From NCBI GenBank assembly GCA_030654555.1, contig JAURXG010000339.1, forward strand, positions 1 to 18,251: a stretch of 18,251 bases of DNA, read 5' to 3'. Position numbers and translations under genes: made by a program. The DNA is from Aquabacterium sp. (GTDB lineage: Bacteria; Pseudomonadota; Gammaproteobacteria; Burkholderiales; Burkholderiaceae_C). The notes beneath the pieces are model-generated. The model saw nothing but the letters and a program-made list of their open reading frames with translations. It searched no databases and was not told the origin of the DNA. Shown here piece after piece: positions 6,770-14,478 of this stretch; positions within the stretch are counted from its first letter, which is position 1, and every line of letters begins with the position of its first letter.

Positions 6770-7330
6770 ATGAGCATCCTTCCCGACACCGCCGGGCCGT
6801 CCGCCGAACCGTTGACGGATTTCTCGCAATGCCACGTCGGCATCACCAGCCGGCTGAAGGCGCTGGCCGGGCTGCCGGCGCTGCTGGAGCCGGCCGCGCA
6901 GGCCCGCCACCTGGCCGCCGAGTCGCTGACCTTCTTCAACGAGGTGATCGAAGAGCATCACAGCTCGGAAGAGCGCGAGCTGTTCCCCGCGGTGATCGCC
7001 AGCGCCGTGCGCGGCGAGGAGCGCGACCGGGTGCAGGCGCTGGCCGACCGGCTGGTGGCCGAACATCGGCAGATCGAGGCGCAGTGGGCGCGCCTGGTGC
7101 CCGGCCTGAAGGAAGCCGCCAAGGGCCGCGACAGCACGCTCAAAGCCGCGGCCGTGCAACAGCTGGTGGACGCCTACCTGGCCCACGCCGCGTTCGAGGA
7201 GCGCGAGTTCCTGCCGCTGTCGCAGACCATCCTGAGCCGCGACAACAACCACCTGGCCGCCCTGGCGATCGCGCTGCACATGCGGCACACCGTGCCGGCG
7301 GCACTGGCGCGCTGGGGCCACCGCATCTGA
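6770..7330 (+). CDS. Hemerythrin HHE domain protein
   Basis: This 186-residue soluble protein is a hemerythrin-like four-helix bundle that should bind a non-heme di-iron centre and O2 or NO. Likely ligands visible in order are H22 (QCHVGITSRL), H64 with E68 (EEHHSSEERELF), H99 (AEHRQIEAQW) and H139 with E143 (LAHAAFEEREFLP), the two HxxxE pairs expected of the family. An extra HMRH lies near residues 170-173. GGAG stands just ahead of the ATG. The perfect FNR box upstream suggests induction at low oxygen or, through a DNR-type regulator, by nitric oxide. Roles in NO/O2 sensing or Fe-S repair (as for RIC/YtfE) are possible, but it lacks the N-terminal ScdA domain of RIC proteins. The P450 gene follows on the same strand after 81 bases. 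Confidence 0.9.
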   Translation: MSILPDTAGPSAEPLTDFSQCHVGITSRLKALAGLPALLEPAAQARHLAAESLTFFNEVIEEHHSSEERELFPAVIASAVRGEERDRVQALADRLVAEHRQIEAQWARLVPGLKEAAKGRDSTLKAAAVQQLVDAYLAHAAFEEREFLPLSQTILSRDNNHLAALAIALHMRHTVPAALARWGHRI

Positions 7331-7411
7331 TTGGCGCCGACCCCCGGGGCAGGCCCGGGTGGCTCGCGCGCGGCGCGGCGGTGACACTGGGTGGCCCCGA
7401 GCCCCCACCCC

Positions 7412-8665
7412 ATGCACCCACCTGCCGAACCGTCCCCCGACCTGTCCGCCGAGGCCCTGGCCCGCTTCAGCCTGGCCAGCGCCCCGCCGGCCTTCATCGA
7501 CGACCCCTACCCGTTCTACGACGCCTTGCGACGGCACCACCCGGTGCATGCGATGGCGCCCGGCCAGTGGCTGCTGACGCGCTACGCCGACGTGGCCGCG
7601 GTCTACCGCGCGCCGCAGGCCAGCTCGGACAAGCGGCGCGAGTTCGGCCCGAAGTTCGGCCCCGGCACGCCGCTGTTCGAGCACCACACCACCAGCCTGG
7701 TGTTCAACGATGCGCCGCTGCACACCCGCGTGCGCCGGCTGCTGCTGGGGGCGCTGAACCAGCGCGCCATCACCCGCATGGAAGCCGGCGTGGCCGCGCT
7801 GGTCGAACGGCTGCTCGACCGCATCGCCGATGCGCCCGCGCCCGACCTGATCGCCCACTTCGCCGCCGAGATCCCGGTCGAGGTGATCGGCAACCTGCTG
7901 GACGTGCCCGCCGCCGAGCGCGCGCCGCTGCGCGCCTGGTCACTGGCCATCCTGTCGGCGCTGGAGCCGGCGCCGTCGGCCGAGGTGCTGGCGCGCGGCC
8001 ATGCGGCGGTGCGCGATTTCTGCGATCAGCTGCGCACCCTGGTGGCCCAGCGCCGCGCCCACCCCGGCGACCCCGAGGCCGACGTGCTGACGCGGCTGAT
8101 CCAGGGCGAGGCGGGTGGCGGGCAGTCGGGCGAGCGGCTGAGCGAGACCGAGCTGCTGCACAACTGCATCTTCCTGCTCAATGCCGGCCACGAGACCACC
8201 ACCAACCTGATCGGCAACGGCGTGCACGCGCTGCTGACCCAACGCGCCGCCTGGGACCGGCTGGTGGCCGAGCCGGCGCTGATCAACAGCGCGGTCGAGG
8301 AACTGCTGCGCTTCGAGAGCCCGCTGCAGCTCAACAACCGCCAGCTCAGCGCGCCGCTGCGCCTGGGTGATCGTGAACTGCCGGCCGGCGACTTCATCAC
8401 CCTGGGCGTGGGCGCGGCCAACCACGATCCGGCGCAGTTTGCCGACCCCGGGGTGCTGGATCTGGCGCGCAAGCCGAACGCCCACCTGGCCTTCGGCCAT
8501 GGGGCGCATGCCTGCGCCGGGCTGAACGTGGCGCGGCTGGAAGCGCGCATCGCGCTGGGCGCGCTGGCGCGGCGTTACCCCCGGCTGGACCTGGCGGGTG
8601 CGCCGGTGCGCGACCGGCGGGTGCGGTTCCGGGGTTTCTCGGCGCTGCCGGTGCGGCTGGGCTGA
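7412..8665 (+). CDS. Cytochrome P450
   Basis: This soluble bacterial class I P450 has 417 residues from this start. The heme-binding loop is FGHGAHACAG (residues 361-370) with C368 as the thiolate ligand. The K-helix ExxR is E297-R300 (EELLR), and the I-helix oxygen-activation motif is AGHETT (258-263). No transmembrane anchor is present. It needs a ferredoxin and reductase, and none is encoded nearby. The substrate cannot be predicted. An in-frame GTG at 7391 would add seven residues; neither start has a strong ribosome site, so the ATG was chosen. It may be read from the FNR-controlled hemerythrin promoter, since the gap holds no obvious promoter. It converges with the small minus-strand gene ending 12 bases later. 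Confidence 0.95.
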   Translation: MHPPAEPSPDLSAEALARFSLASAPPAFIDDPYPFYDALRRHHPVHAMAPGQWLLTRYADVAAVYRAPQASSDKRREFGPKFGPGTPLFEHHTTSLVFNDAPLHTRVRRLLLGALNQRAITRMEAGVAALVERLLDRIADAPAPDLIAHFAAEIPVEVIGNLLDVPAAERAPLRAWSLAILSALEPAPSAEVLARGHAAVRDFCDQLRTLVAQRRAHPGDPEADVLTRLIQGEAGGGQSGERLSETELLHNCIFLLNAGHETTTNLIGNGVHALLTQRAAWDRLVAEPALINSAVEELLRFESPLQLNNRQLSAPLRLGDRELPAGDFITLGVGAANHDPAQFADPGVLDLARKPNAHLAFGHGAHACAGLNVARLEARIALGALARRYPRLDLAGAPVRDRRVRFRGFSALPVRLG

Positions 8666-8677
8666 CCGCGGACAGCG

Positions 8678-9037
8678 TCAGCCGATGCGGCTGAAATCGG
8701 GCGCCAGCGTGCCGTCGATGTCGGAGCGCTCGCCCAGCAGGTTCAGCTCGCCCAGCACCGTGGGGCTGCGGTGGCCCTTGCGGGCGTAGAGCTTCTTGCG
8801 CGCATCGGCGGGCAGGTCGGTGGCGTTGATCACGTTCTTGCGCAGCAGCACGTCGATCAGGTCTTCCAGCACGCGGATGAAGTCGGCGTCCAGCTGCTCG
8901 AAGCCATCGCCCGCGCCGCGGCCGACGAAGGCCTGCACCTCGGGGTGGTCGTCGGGCAGGAAGTCTGACGCGTCGGCCTCGGCCTGGCGGTGCAGGCTGA
9001 GCAGGGCGCCTTCGGCGTTGCGGCGGATGTAGGGCAT
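8678..9037 (-). CDS. Small conserved protein, 'tryptophan synthase subunit beta-like' family
   Basis: The 119-residue soluble protein begins MPYIRRNAEG and contains FLPDDHPEVQAF and DADFIRVLEDLIDVLLRKNVINATDLP. I recognise this pattern from a short betaproteobacterial family often named 'tryptophan synthase subunit beta-like', although it lacks the PLP domain of TrpB and is not that enzyme. The middle is an acidic amphipathic helix (residues about 55-75). Function is unknown. ATG 9037 was chosen over a GTG at 9049 because MP[YF]xRR is the family start. A TAGAGT -10-like element (9053 down to 9048) lies about 10 bases ahead, so the leader would be very short. It lies downstream of amt on the same strand, after a 111-base gap. 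Confidence 0.75.
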   Translation of the reverse strand: MPYIRRNAEGALLSLHRQAEADASDFLPDDHPEVQAFVGRGAGDGFEQLDADFIRVLEDLIDVLLRKNVINATDLPADARKKLYARKGHRSPTVLGELNLLGERSDIDGTLAPDFSRIG

Positions 9038-9148
9038 GGTTGGCCCCACTCTAACGCCGGGTGGCCCGTGCGGACCGACGCAATTGACCGGCGCCAGACC
9101 GCCAGATCGGGCTTTGTGTCGCCGCCGCTGGCCCTTCGTCGCCGCCGC

Positions 9149-10351
9149 CTACCAGCTGACCTCGCGGTCGGGCGTGGCGCCGATCTTGTGGATCGACAGG
9201 TCGGCGCCGTCGTACTCCTCCTCGGCGGACAGGCGCAGGCCCATCAGCAGCTTGAGCGCGCCGTAGACGGCGAAGCCGCCGGCCAGGGCCCAGACCACGC
9301 CCAACAGCGTGCCGATCAGCTGCGCGCCCAGCGTCACGCCGCCCAGCCCGCCCAGCGCCGGCAGCCCGAACAGGCCGCAGGCGATGCCGCCCCAGGCGCC
9401 GCACAGGCCGTGCAGCGGCCACACGCCCAGCACGTCGTCGATCTTCCACTTGTTCTGCGTCAGCGTGAACATCGAGACGAAGATCGCGCCGGCCACGCCG
9501 CCGGTGATCAGCGCACCCAGCGGGTGCATCACGTCGGAGCCGGCACACACCGCCACCAGGCCGGCCAGCGGGCCGTTGTAGGCAAAGCCGGGGTCGTTGC
9601 GGCCCAGCAGCACCGCCACCAGCGTGCCACCCACCATCGCCATCAGCGAGTTCACGGCCACCAGGCCGCTGATCTTGTCGATGGTCTGCGCGCTCATCAC
9701 GTTGAAGCCGAACCAGCCCACCGCCAGCACCCACGCGCCCAGCGCCAAGAAGGGGATGGACGACGGCGGGTGCGCGCTCATCAGGCCGTCCTTGCGGTAG
9801 CGGCCGGCGCGGGCACCCAGCAGCAGCACCGCGGCCAGCCCGATCCAGCCGCCCACCGCATGCACCACCACGCTGCCGGCGAAGTCGTGGAACTCGGCGC
9901 CGGTGGCGGCCTTGATCCAGCCCTGGATGCCGAATCGCTGGTTCCAGGCCACGCCCTCGAACAGCGGGTAGACCAGACCCACCAGCACCGCGGTGGCGAT
10001 CAGCTGCGGGCCGAAGCGCGCGCGCTCGGCGATGCCGCCCGAGACGATGGCGGGAATGGCCGCGGCGAAGGTCAGCAGGAAGAAGAACTTCACCAGTTCG
10101 TAGCCGTTCTTGGCCGCCAGCTGCTCGGCGCCGACGAAGAAGCTGGTGCCGTAGGCCACCGCGTAGCCGACGAAGAAGTAGGCGATGGTCGACACCGCAA
10201 AGTCCACCAGGATCTTCACCAGCGCATTCACCTGGTTCTTCTTGCGCACCGTGCCCAGCTCCAGGAAGGCAAAGCCGGCGTGCATGGCCAGCACCATGAT
10301 GGCGCCCAGCAGGATGAACAAGGCATCGGTGCCCTGCTTGACTTGATCCAT
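9149..10351 (-). CDS. amt: Ammonium transporter, Amt family
   Basis: The 400-residue polytopic inner-membrane protein has about eleven hydrophobic helices. The twin-histidine pore is present: H164 in FAGSVVVHAVGG and H314 in VWPLHGLCGAWG. D156, eight residues before H164, matches the structural aspartate of E. coli AmtB (D160/H168). The C-terminal cytoplasmic tail EYDGADLSIHKIGATP is the stretch that normally contacts the PII protein GlnK. It mediates ammonium/ammonia uptake under nitrogen limitation. The start at 10351 has GAGGAG about 9 bases upstream. No glnK is adjacent, unlike the common glnK-amtB pair. A long inverted repeat with NtrC-like half-sites lies 65-103 bases upstream and may give nitrogen control. 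Confidence 0.95.
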   Translation of the reverse strand: MDQVKQGTDALFILLGAIMVLAMHAGFAFLELGTVRKKNQVNALVKILVDFAVSTIAYFFVGYAVAYGTSFFVGAEQLAAKNGYELVKFFFLLTFAAAIPAIVSGGIAERARFGPQLIATAVLVGLVYPLFEGVAWNQRFGIQGWIKAATGAEFHDFAGSVVVHAVGGWIGLAAVLLLGARAGRYRKDGLMSAHPPSSIPFLALGAWVLAVGWFGFNVMSAQTIDKISGLVAVNSLMAMVGGTLVAVLLGRNDPGFAYNGPLAGLVAVCAGSDVMHPLGALITGGVAGAIFVSMFTLTQNKWKIDDVLGVWPLHGLCGAWGGIACGLFGLPALGGLGGVTLGAQLIGTLLGVVWALAGGFAVYGALKLLMGLRLSAEEEYDGADLSIHKIGATPDREVSW

Positions 10352-10415
10352 GGAAGAGTCTCCTCGGTCGGGGAACGCCGCTTCGGGCGCATCGACGCAC
10401 CACGGCAGACTGGTT

Positions 10416-10454
10416 TGCACCAAACAAAGCAATCGGTGTGCCTTGTTTGGTGCA
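10416..10454. promoter_or_regulatory. 12-base perfect inverted repeat with NtrC-like half-sites
   Basis: TGCACCAAACAA (10416-10427) and TTGTTTGGTGCA (10443-10454) are exact reverse complements separated by 15 bases. The outer TGCACCA and TGGTGCA are perfect half-sites of the NtrC consensus but lie three helical turns apart instead of one. GTTTG-CAC-CAAAC (10413-10425) forms a second small dyad on the left arm. It lies in the divergent amt-alkC gap. No T-run follows, so it is not a terminator. Nitrogen regulation is inferred from the adjacent amt gene. Confidence 0.5.
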
Positions 10455-10460
10455 GCCCGC

Positions 10461-10475
10461 TGGCACCATCCTTGA
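10461..10475 (+). promoter_or_regulatory. Weak sigma-54-like -24/-12 element
   Basis: TGGCAC followed after five bases by TTGAC resembles TGGCAC-N5-TTGC(A/T). It has the GG at -24, but GA where GC is expected at -12. It points toward the alkC-like gene, not amt, and lies very close to the inverted repeat. Treat it as tentative. Confidence 0.2.
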
Positions 10476-10543
10476 CCAGAATCCGACTCCAAGCGCGCGA
10501 TGACGGTGCGTTGTGCACCGCTTTGGTTCTTCGCTGGCGCCTC

Positions 10544-10549
10544 TATGCT
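10544..10549 (+). promoter_or_regulatory. Candidate -10 element giving a leaderless alkC-like mRNA
   Basis: TATGCT keeps T1, A2, T3 and T6 of TATAAT. Its end is 7 bases before the A of the ATG at 10556, so transcription could begin at or within a base or two of the start codon. No Shine-Dalgarno sequence is visible before this ATG. TTTGGT at 10522-10527 is a poor -35 at 16-base spacing. Confidence 0.35.
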
Positions 10550-10555
10550 GTCGGC

Positions 10556-11692
10556 ATGGCCGAAGCGTTCAAGAACCTGATCAATGCCGAGGTGGTGCAG
10601 ACCATCGCCCACCACGTGGGCCGCGCCTGGCGCGGCTTCGACCGCCCGGCCTTTGCCGCGTTGGCGCTGGCCGGGCTGGACGGGCTGGAACTCAAGGCCC
10701 GGGTGCTGCAGCTGGCGCAGGCGCTGGCGGCCACGCTGCCGGCCGAGGTGGACCGCGCCGCCGGCATCCTGGAGGCCAGCCTGGGCCCGCCCGGCGCGGG
10801 CGACGACCTCAGCCAGTTGCGCACCAGCGAGGCCGGCCTGGCCGGCTGGGCGGTGTGGCCGCTGACCGAGGCCATCGCGCTGATCGCCGCCGAACACGCG
10901 CCCGAGCGCGGCCTGGCCGCGCTGCACGCGATGACGCAGCGGCTGACCGCCGAATTCGCGATCCGGCCGTTCCTGATCCAGCACCCGGCGCTGGGTTTCG
11001 AGACGCTGCAGCGCTGGGTGCACGACCCCAGCGCCCATGTGCGGCGGCTGGTCAGCGAAGGCAGCCGGCCGCGCCTGCCCTGGGGCCTGCGGCTGCAGGC
11101 GCTGGTGGTCGACCCGTCGCCCACCTTGCCGCTGCTGCGCGCGCTGCAGGACGACTCCAGCGCCTACGTGCGCCGCAGCGTGGCCAACCACCTCAACGAC
11201 ATCGCCAAGGACCACCCGGCGCTGGTGGCGCGGTGGCTGGCCGAGCACCTGCCCGATGCCAGCGCCGAGCGCCGCGCGCTGCTGCACCACGCCAGCCGCG
11301 GGCTGATCAAGCAGGGGGATGCGGCGGTGCTGGCCGCCTGGGGGCTGGGGGCCGCGTTCCGCGGCCGCGTGGCGCTGGCGCTGTCACCGGGCACCGTGAC
11401 GGTGGGCGACACGCTGCAATTGACGGTGCAACTGCACGGCACGGCCCGGCAGCCGCAGCGCCTGGCCATCGACTACGCGGTGCACCACGTCAAGGCCGCC
11501 GGCCACACCACGCCCAAGGTGTTCAAGGGCTGGGTGATCGAGCTGGCGCCGGGGGAGTCGCGGCAGCTGGAGAAGCGGCATTCGATGAAGGCCGTGACCA
11601 CCCGCCGCTACCACCCCGGCGCGCATGCGCTGGACCTGCGCATCAACGGCCAGGTGGTGGGCGAGGCCGGCTTCGTGCTGGCCCTGGCTTGA
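10556..11692 (+). CDS. alkC: DNA alkylation repair protein, AlkC-like (HEAT repeats plus C-terminal Ig-like domain)
   Basis: This 378-residue cytoplasmic protein resembles the AlkC branch of HEAT-repeat DNA glycosylases, which remove N3-alkylated bases such as 3-methyladenine. Recognisable family blocks are TAEFAIRPFL (131-140), HDPSAHVRRLVSEGSRPRLPWG (156-177), DPSPTLPLLRAL and SSAYVRRSVANHLNDIAKDHP (201-221). Helical repeats fill residues 1 to about 265. A beta-rich C-terminal domain from about 275 (GTVTVGDTLQLTVQLHG...HALDLRINGQ) matches the Ig-like extension of long AlkC forms. The start was chosen because MAEAFKNLIN matches an N-terminal helix and a -10-like element sits just upstream. 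It is divergent from amt and converges on the binding-protein gene. Substrate is inferred from the family only. Confidence 0.82.
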   Translation: MAEAFKNLINAEVVQTIAHHVGRAWRGFDRPAFAALALAGLDGLELKARVLQLAQALAATLPAEVDRAAGILEASLGPPGAGDDLSQLRTSEAGLAGWAVWPLTEAIALIAAEHAPERGLAALHAMTQRLTAEFAIRPFLIQHPALGFETLQRWVHDPSAHVRRLVSEGSRPRLPWGLRLQALVVDPSPTLPLLRALQDDSSAYVRRSVANHLNDIAKDHPALVARWLAEHLPDASAERRALLHHASRGLIKQGDAAVLAAWGLGAAFRGRVALALSPGTVTVGDTLQLTVQLHGTARQPQRLAIDYAVHHVKAAGHTTPKVFKGWVIELAPGESRQLEKRHSMKAVTTRRYHPGAHALDLRINGQVVGEAGFVLALA

Positions 11693-11696
11693 AGTG

Positions 11697-11776
11697 GCAG
11701 CCCCCACGTCGCTTCGCGCCTGCCCCCCGAGGCGGCGCTCAGCCGCCTTGCGGCGGCCCGGCGCCGGCTGAGACCC
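11697..11776. repeat. GC-rich intergenic hairpin repeat between convergent genes, possible terminator
   Basis: The gap between the alkC-like gene and the first binding-protein gene contains the hairpin GCCGCC-TTGC-GGCGGC (11742-11757), preceded by a run of C ending in GAGG. Its wording (CCCCCACGTCGCTTCGCGCCTG, then CCCCCCGAGG) looks like an interspersed element I associate with Burkholderiales genomes. No U-tract follows, so terminator function for either strand is only likely from the convergent setting. Confidence 0.5.
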
Positions 11777-11777
11777 C

Positions 11778-12986
11778 TCAGTTGCCGTCGATCACGCCAC
11801 CGAAGGGCTCGAAGCGGCTGCCGGCGAACTTGGTCAGCTGCAGCTGGCCCACGGCGTGGAAGTCGGCCGGCGTGGTCTTGACCTTGATGCCGGCGGCCAG
11901 CATCGGCACGGCCAGGTCCAGGTTGGCGGCGATCTTCATGAGGTTGTCGCGCGTCAGGTTGTCGCCGGCGCGCTTGAGCACCTCGACCGTGGTCATCGCG
12001 ATGACGTAGCCGTTGGCGTTCAGGCTGTCGGCCACATCGCCGGCGGGGTAGTACTTCTTCATCACCGCGGCGTAGTCCTGGTACTCCTTGGTGGCGTGCT
12101 GCGACGGGTCGGACGGGTCGCGCAGGTACATCGACGAGATGATGCCCTGGCCGTTCTCGAAGCCGGCCGGCTTGAGCACCGAGGTCACCGAGGTCGACAC
12201 GCTGACCAGGTAATGCGCCGGCTTCCAGCCCGTCTCGGCGGCCTTCTTGATCGCCTGCGCCGCGAACTTGGGCGTGGTGATGTTGACGAAGGTGTCGGCG
12301 CCCGCGCCCTTGAGCGTGACCAGCTGGCTGTCGATCGTCGGATCGGTGACCTCGTAGGACAGCTGGCTGACGATCATGGCCTTGGCCTTGTCGCCCAGGC
12401 CTTCGAGCACGCCCTTCAGGTAGTCCTTACCGAAGTCGTCGTTCTGGTAGAGGATGCCGATTTTGGCAGCGGGCTTGGTGGCCAGGATGTGCTTGGCGAA
12501 GGCCTTGCCCTCGGTGGCGTACGACGGGATGAAGCCCATCGTCCACGGGTAGTTCTTCGGGTCGCCCCACTTGTTGGCGCCGCTGTTCAAGAACAGGTGC
12601 GGGATCTTCTTCTGGTTGACGTACTTGTGGATCGCGGTGTTCTGCGCGGTACCCAGCGTGCCCATCAGCAGCAGCACTTCGTCTTCCTCGACCAGCTTGC
12701 GCGTCACCTCGACCGACTTGGCCGGGTTGTAGCCGTCGTCCAGCGAGATGAAGCGGATCTTGCGGCCGTTGATGCCGCCTTCGGCGTTGACCTTCTCGAA
12801 CACGGCGGCCGCGGCCTTGCCGGTGGTGCCGTAGGCCGAAGCCGGGCCCGAGTAGGGCACGAAGCTGCCGATGACGATCTCCTTGTCGGAGGCGCCGGTG
12901 TCGTACTTCTTCTGGGCCATGGCGGCCAGGGGCAGGGCAAGGGCCAGCACGCAGGCCAGGCTGGTGCGGCGATTCACGAAAGACAT
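11778..12986 (-). CDS. ABC transporter substrate-binding protein, Leu/Ile/Val type (paralog 1)
   Basis: The 402-residue periplasmic protein has a signal peptide (MSFVNRR, hydrophobic core LACVLALALPL, cleavage after AMA at residue 24) and no lipobox. The mature part is a type I periplasmic-binding fold of the LivJ family: EIVIGSFVPYSGPASAYG near the N-terminus, NAEGGINGRKIRFISLDDGYNPAKS (67-91), and ILYQNDDFGKDYLKG (178-192) at the second lobe. No permease or ATPase gene is nearby. Such orphan proteins in Burkholderiales often bind aromatic or other carboxylates rather than amino acids. The start at 12986 has AGGAG 10 bases upstream. It is closely related to the next gene: residues 181-240 align without gaps and 50 of 60 are identical. 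Confidence 0.93.
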   Translation of the reverse strand: MSFVNRRTSLACVLALALPLAAMAQKKYDTGASDKEIVIGSFVPYSGPASAYGTTGKAAAAVFEKVNAEGGINGRKIRFISLDDGYNPAKSVEVTRKLVEEDEVLLLMGTLGTAQNTAIHKYVNQKKIPHLFLNSGANKWGDPKNYPWTMGFIPSYATEGKAFAKHILATKPAAKIGILYQNDDFGKDYLKGVLEGLGDKAKAMIVSQLSYEVTDPTIDSQLVTLKGAGADTFVNITTPKFAAQAIKKAAETGWKPAHYLVSVSTSVTSVLKPAGFENGQGIISSMYLRDPSDPSQHATKEYQDYAAVMKKYYPAGDVADSLNANGYVIAMTTVEVLKRAGDNLTRDNLMKIAANLDLAVPMLAAGIKVKTTPADFHAVGQLQLTKFAGSRFEPFGGVIDGN

Positions 12987-13032
12987 GGGACAAGAACTCC
13001 TGGCCGGTGGCGGCCTTGCGGGTGGGATCAGA

Positions 13033-13065
13033 CGCACGACACCGGCCCAAAGCCGGTGCCGTGCG
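13033..13065 (-). promoter_or_regulatory. Stem-loop at the predicted 5' end of the paralog 1 leader
   Basis: Bases 13033-13046 pair with 13052-13065: 13 of 14 pairs, with one A-C mismatch and a 5-base loop. The stem begins about 8 bases after the -10 element, essentially at the predicted transcript start (about 13066), and lies 47 bases or more before the ATG. No U-run follows, so it is not an ordinary terminator. A 5'-terminal stem that protects mRNA is one explanation. Confidence 0.55.
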
Positions 13066-13072
13066 GGTCGCC

Positions 13073-13118
13073 ATCCTAGGCGCCCGCGCAGGCCGCCGCC
13101 TCGTCCAAATCGACGATT
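13073..13118 (-). promoter_or_regulatory. Promoter of paralog 1 with TCGTC-N6-GACGA dyad near -42
   Basis: Read on the minus strand, TAGGAT (13078 to 13073) is the -10. The dyad TCGTC (13101-13105), six bases, GACGA (13112-13116) is centred at about -42 from a start near 13066. The -35 region is poor (AGGCGG), suggesting activator dependence. The 50-base stretch 13071-13120 aligns without gaps to 14516-14565 at 36 of 50 positions, with the dyad block most conserved. Confidence 0.55.
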
Positions 13119-13223
13119 GCTGCACTGCGGTGTTGCGCAGGCGACAGCCGGCGCGTGACGGCCGGCCGCCCCGGGCCGCCGGCGCCCCGCGCCCCCCCGG
13201 TCAATGCCGGATGGCCGGCGCCG

Positions 13224-14429
13224 TCAGCGCCCCATCACCGGCCCGAAGGTCTCGTAGCGCGTGCCGTTGAAGCGCTGCGGCCGCATGCGCTCGACCGGCG
13301 CGAAGTCGTCGGCCGAGGTCTTGAGGTTGACGCCCGGGTATTGCATCGGCAACGCGGTGTCCAGCGACGCGGCCTGCTTCATGATGTTGTCGCGCGTCAG
13401 GTTGTCGCCGGCCTTCTTCAGCACCTCGACCATCGCCTGCGCGATGACCTGGCCACTGACGTAGAGCATGTCGGTCGGGTCGGCGCCGGGGTTGTACTTC
13501 TTCATCCACGCGGTGAAGGCGGCCACTTCGGGCGTGTTGGCCTGGTCGAGATCGGCCGGGTCGCGCAGGTAGGTGCAGGTGATGATGCCCACCGAGTTCT
13601 CCAGCCCGGCGGGCTTGAGCGTGGACGAGACCGCGCCCGACACGCTGGCCAGGTAGTGCACCGGCTTCCAGCCCAGCTCGGGCAGCTTGCGGATGGCCAT
13701 CGCCGCGAACTTGGGCGTCGTGACATTGAAGAAGGTGTCGGCGCCGGTGGCCTTGAGCGTGACGAGCTGGCTGTCGATCGTGGTGTCGGTCACCTCGTAG
13801 CTCTGCTGGCCCACGATCATGGTCTTGGCCTTGTCGCCCAGGCCGTCGAGGAAGCCCTTCAGGTAGTCCTTGCCGAAGTCGTCGTTCTGGTAGACCACCG
13901 CGATCTTCGCACCCGGCTTGTTGGCCAGGATGTGCTCGGCATAGATGTGGCCCTCGGTCTGGTACGAGGGCACGATGCCCATGGTCCAGGGGTAGTTCTT
14001 GGGGTCGTTCCAGCGCGACGCGCCGGTGCTGACGAACAGCTGCGGCACCTTCTTGGCGTTGAGGTACTTCTGGATCGCCGCGTTCTGCGGCGTGCCCAGC
14101 GCCCCGCCGATGAACAGCACCTCGTCCTGCTCGACCAGCTTGCGCACCGCCTCCACCGTCTTGGCCGGGTTGTAGCCGTCGTCCATCGAGATGAACCTGA
14201 GCTTGCGGCCGTTGATGCCGCCCTCGTCGTTGACCTTCTGGAACCAGGCGGCGATGGCCTTGCCCTGCGCACCGTAGGCCGAGGCCGGGCCCGAGTACGG
14301 GATGGTGTGGCCGACCCGGATCTCGGTGTCGCTGGCGCCGGGGTCGTACTTCTTCTGGGCCTGGGCGGCCAGCGGCAGGGCCAGCGCGAGCAGGCATGCC
14401 AGCAGGGTGCGGCGGGGAATCGGGTGCAT
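13224..14429 (-). CDS. ABC transporter substrate-binding protein, Leu/Ile/Val type (paralog 2)
   Basis: The 401-residue periplasmic protein starts MHPIPRRTLL with a signal peptide cleaved after AQA (residue 24), leaving QKKYDPGASDTEI, nearly the same mature N-terminus as paralog 1. Shared blocks include PYSGPASAYG (44-53), NDEGGINGRKLRFISMDDGYNPAK (67-90), DPKNYPWTMG (142-151) and YQNDDFGKDYLKGFLDGLGDKAK (180-202). Differences cluster in the lobe-facing loops (for example TGASRWN against SGANKWG), so the ligands may differ. AGGAG lies about 8 bases before the ATG. It is divergent from the acyl-CoA synthetase gene and shares a bidirectional promoter region with it, suggesting a carboxylate that is activated to a CoA ester after uptake. 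The permease and ATPase partners are not in the window. Confidence 0.93.
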   Translation of the reverse strand: MHPIPRRTLLACLLALALPLAAQAQKKYDPGASDTEIRVGHTIPYSGPASAYGAQGKAIAAWFQKVNDEGGINGRKLRFISMDDGYNPAKTVEAVRKLVEQDEVLFIGGALGTPQNAAIQKYLNAKKVPQLFVSTGASRWNDPKNYPWTMGIVPSYQTEGHIYAEHILANKPGAKIAVVYQNDDFGKDYLKGFLDGLGDKAKTMIVGQQSYEVTDTTIDSQLVTLKATGADTFFNVTTPKFAAMAIRKLPELGWKPVHYLASVSGAVSSTLKPAGLENSVGIITCTYLRDPADLDQANTPEVAAFTAWMKKYNPGADPTDMLYVSGQVIAQAMVEVLKKAGDNLTRDNIMKQAASLDTALPMQYPGVNLKTSADDFAPVERMRPQRFNGTRYETFGPVMGR

Positions 14430-14478
14430 GGGTCTGTCTCCTGTTGGCCGCAGGCGGCCTTGTCGTGGACGCTCGGGC

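Noticed and set aside
9051..10469. Alternative minus-strand frame overlapping amt
   Set aside because: It only rereads the amt region in another frame; the Amt twin histidines and helices are in the frame 9149-10351.
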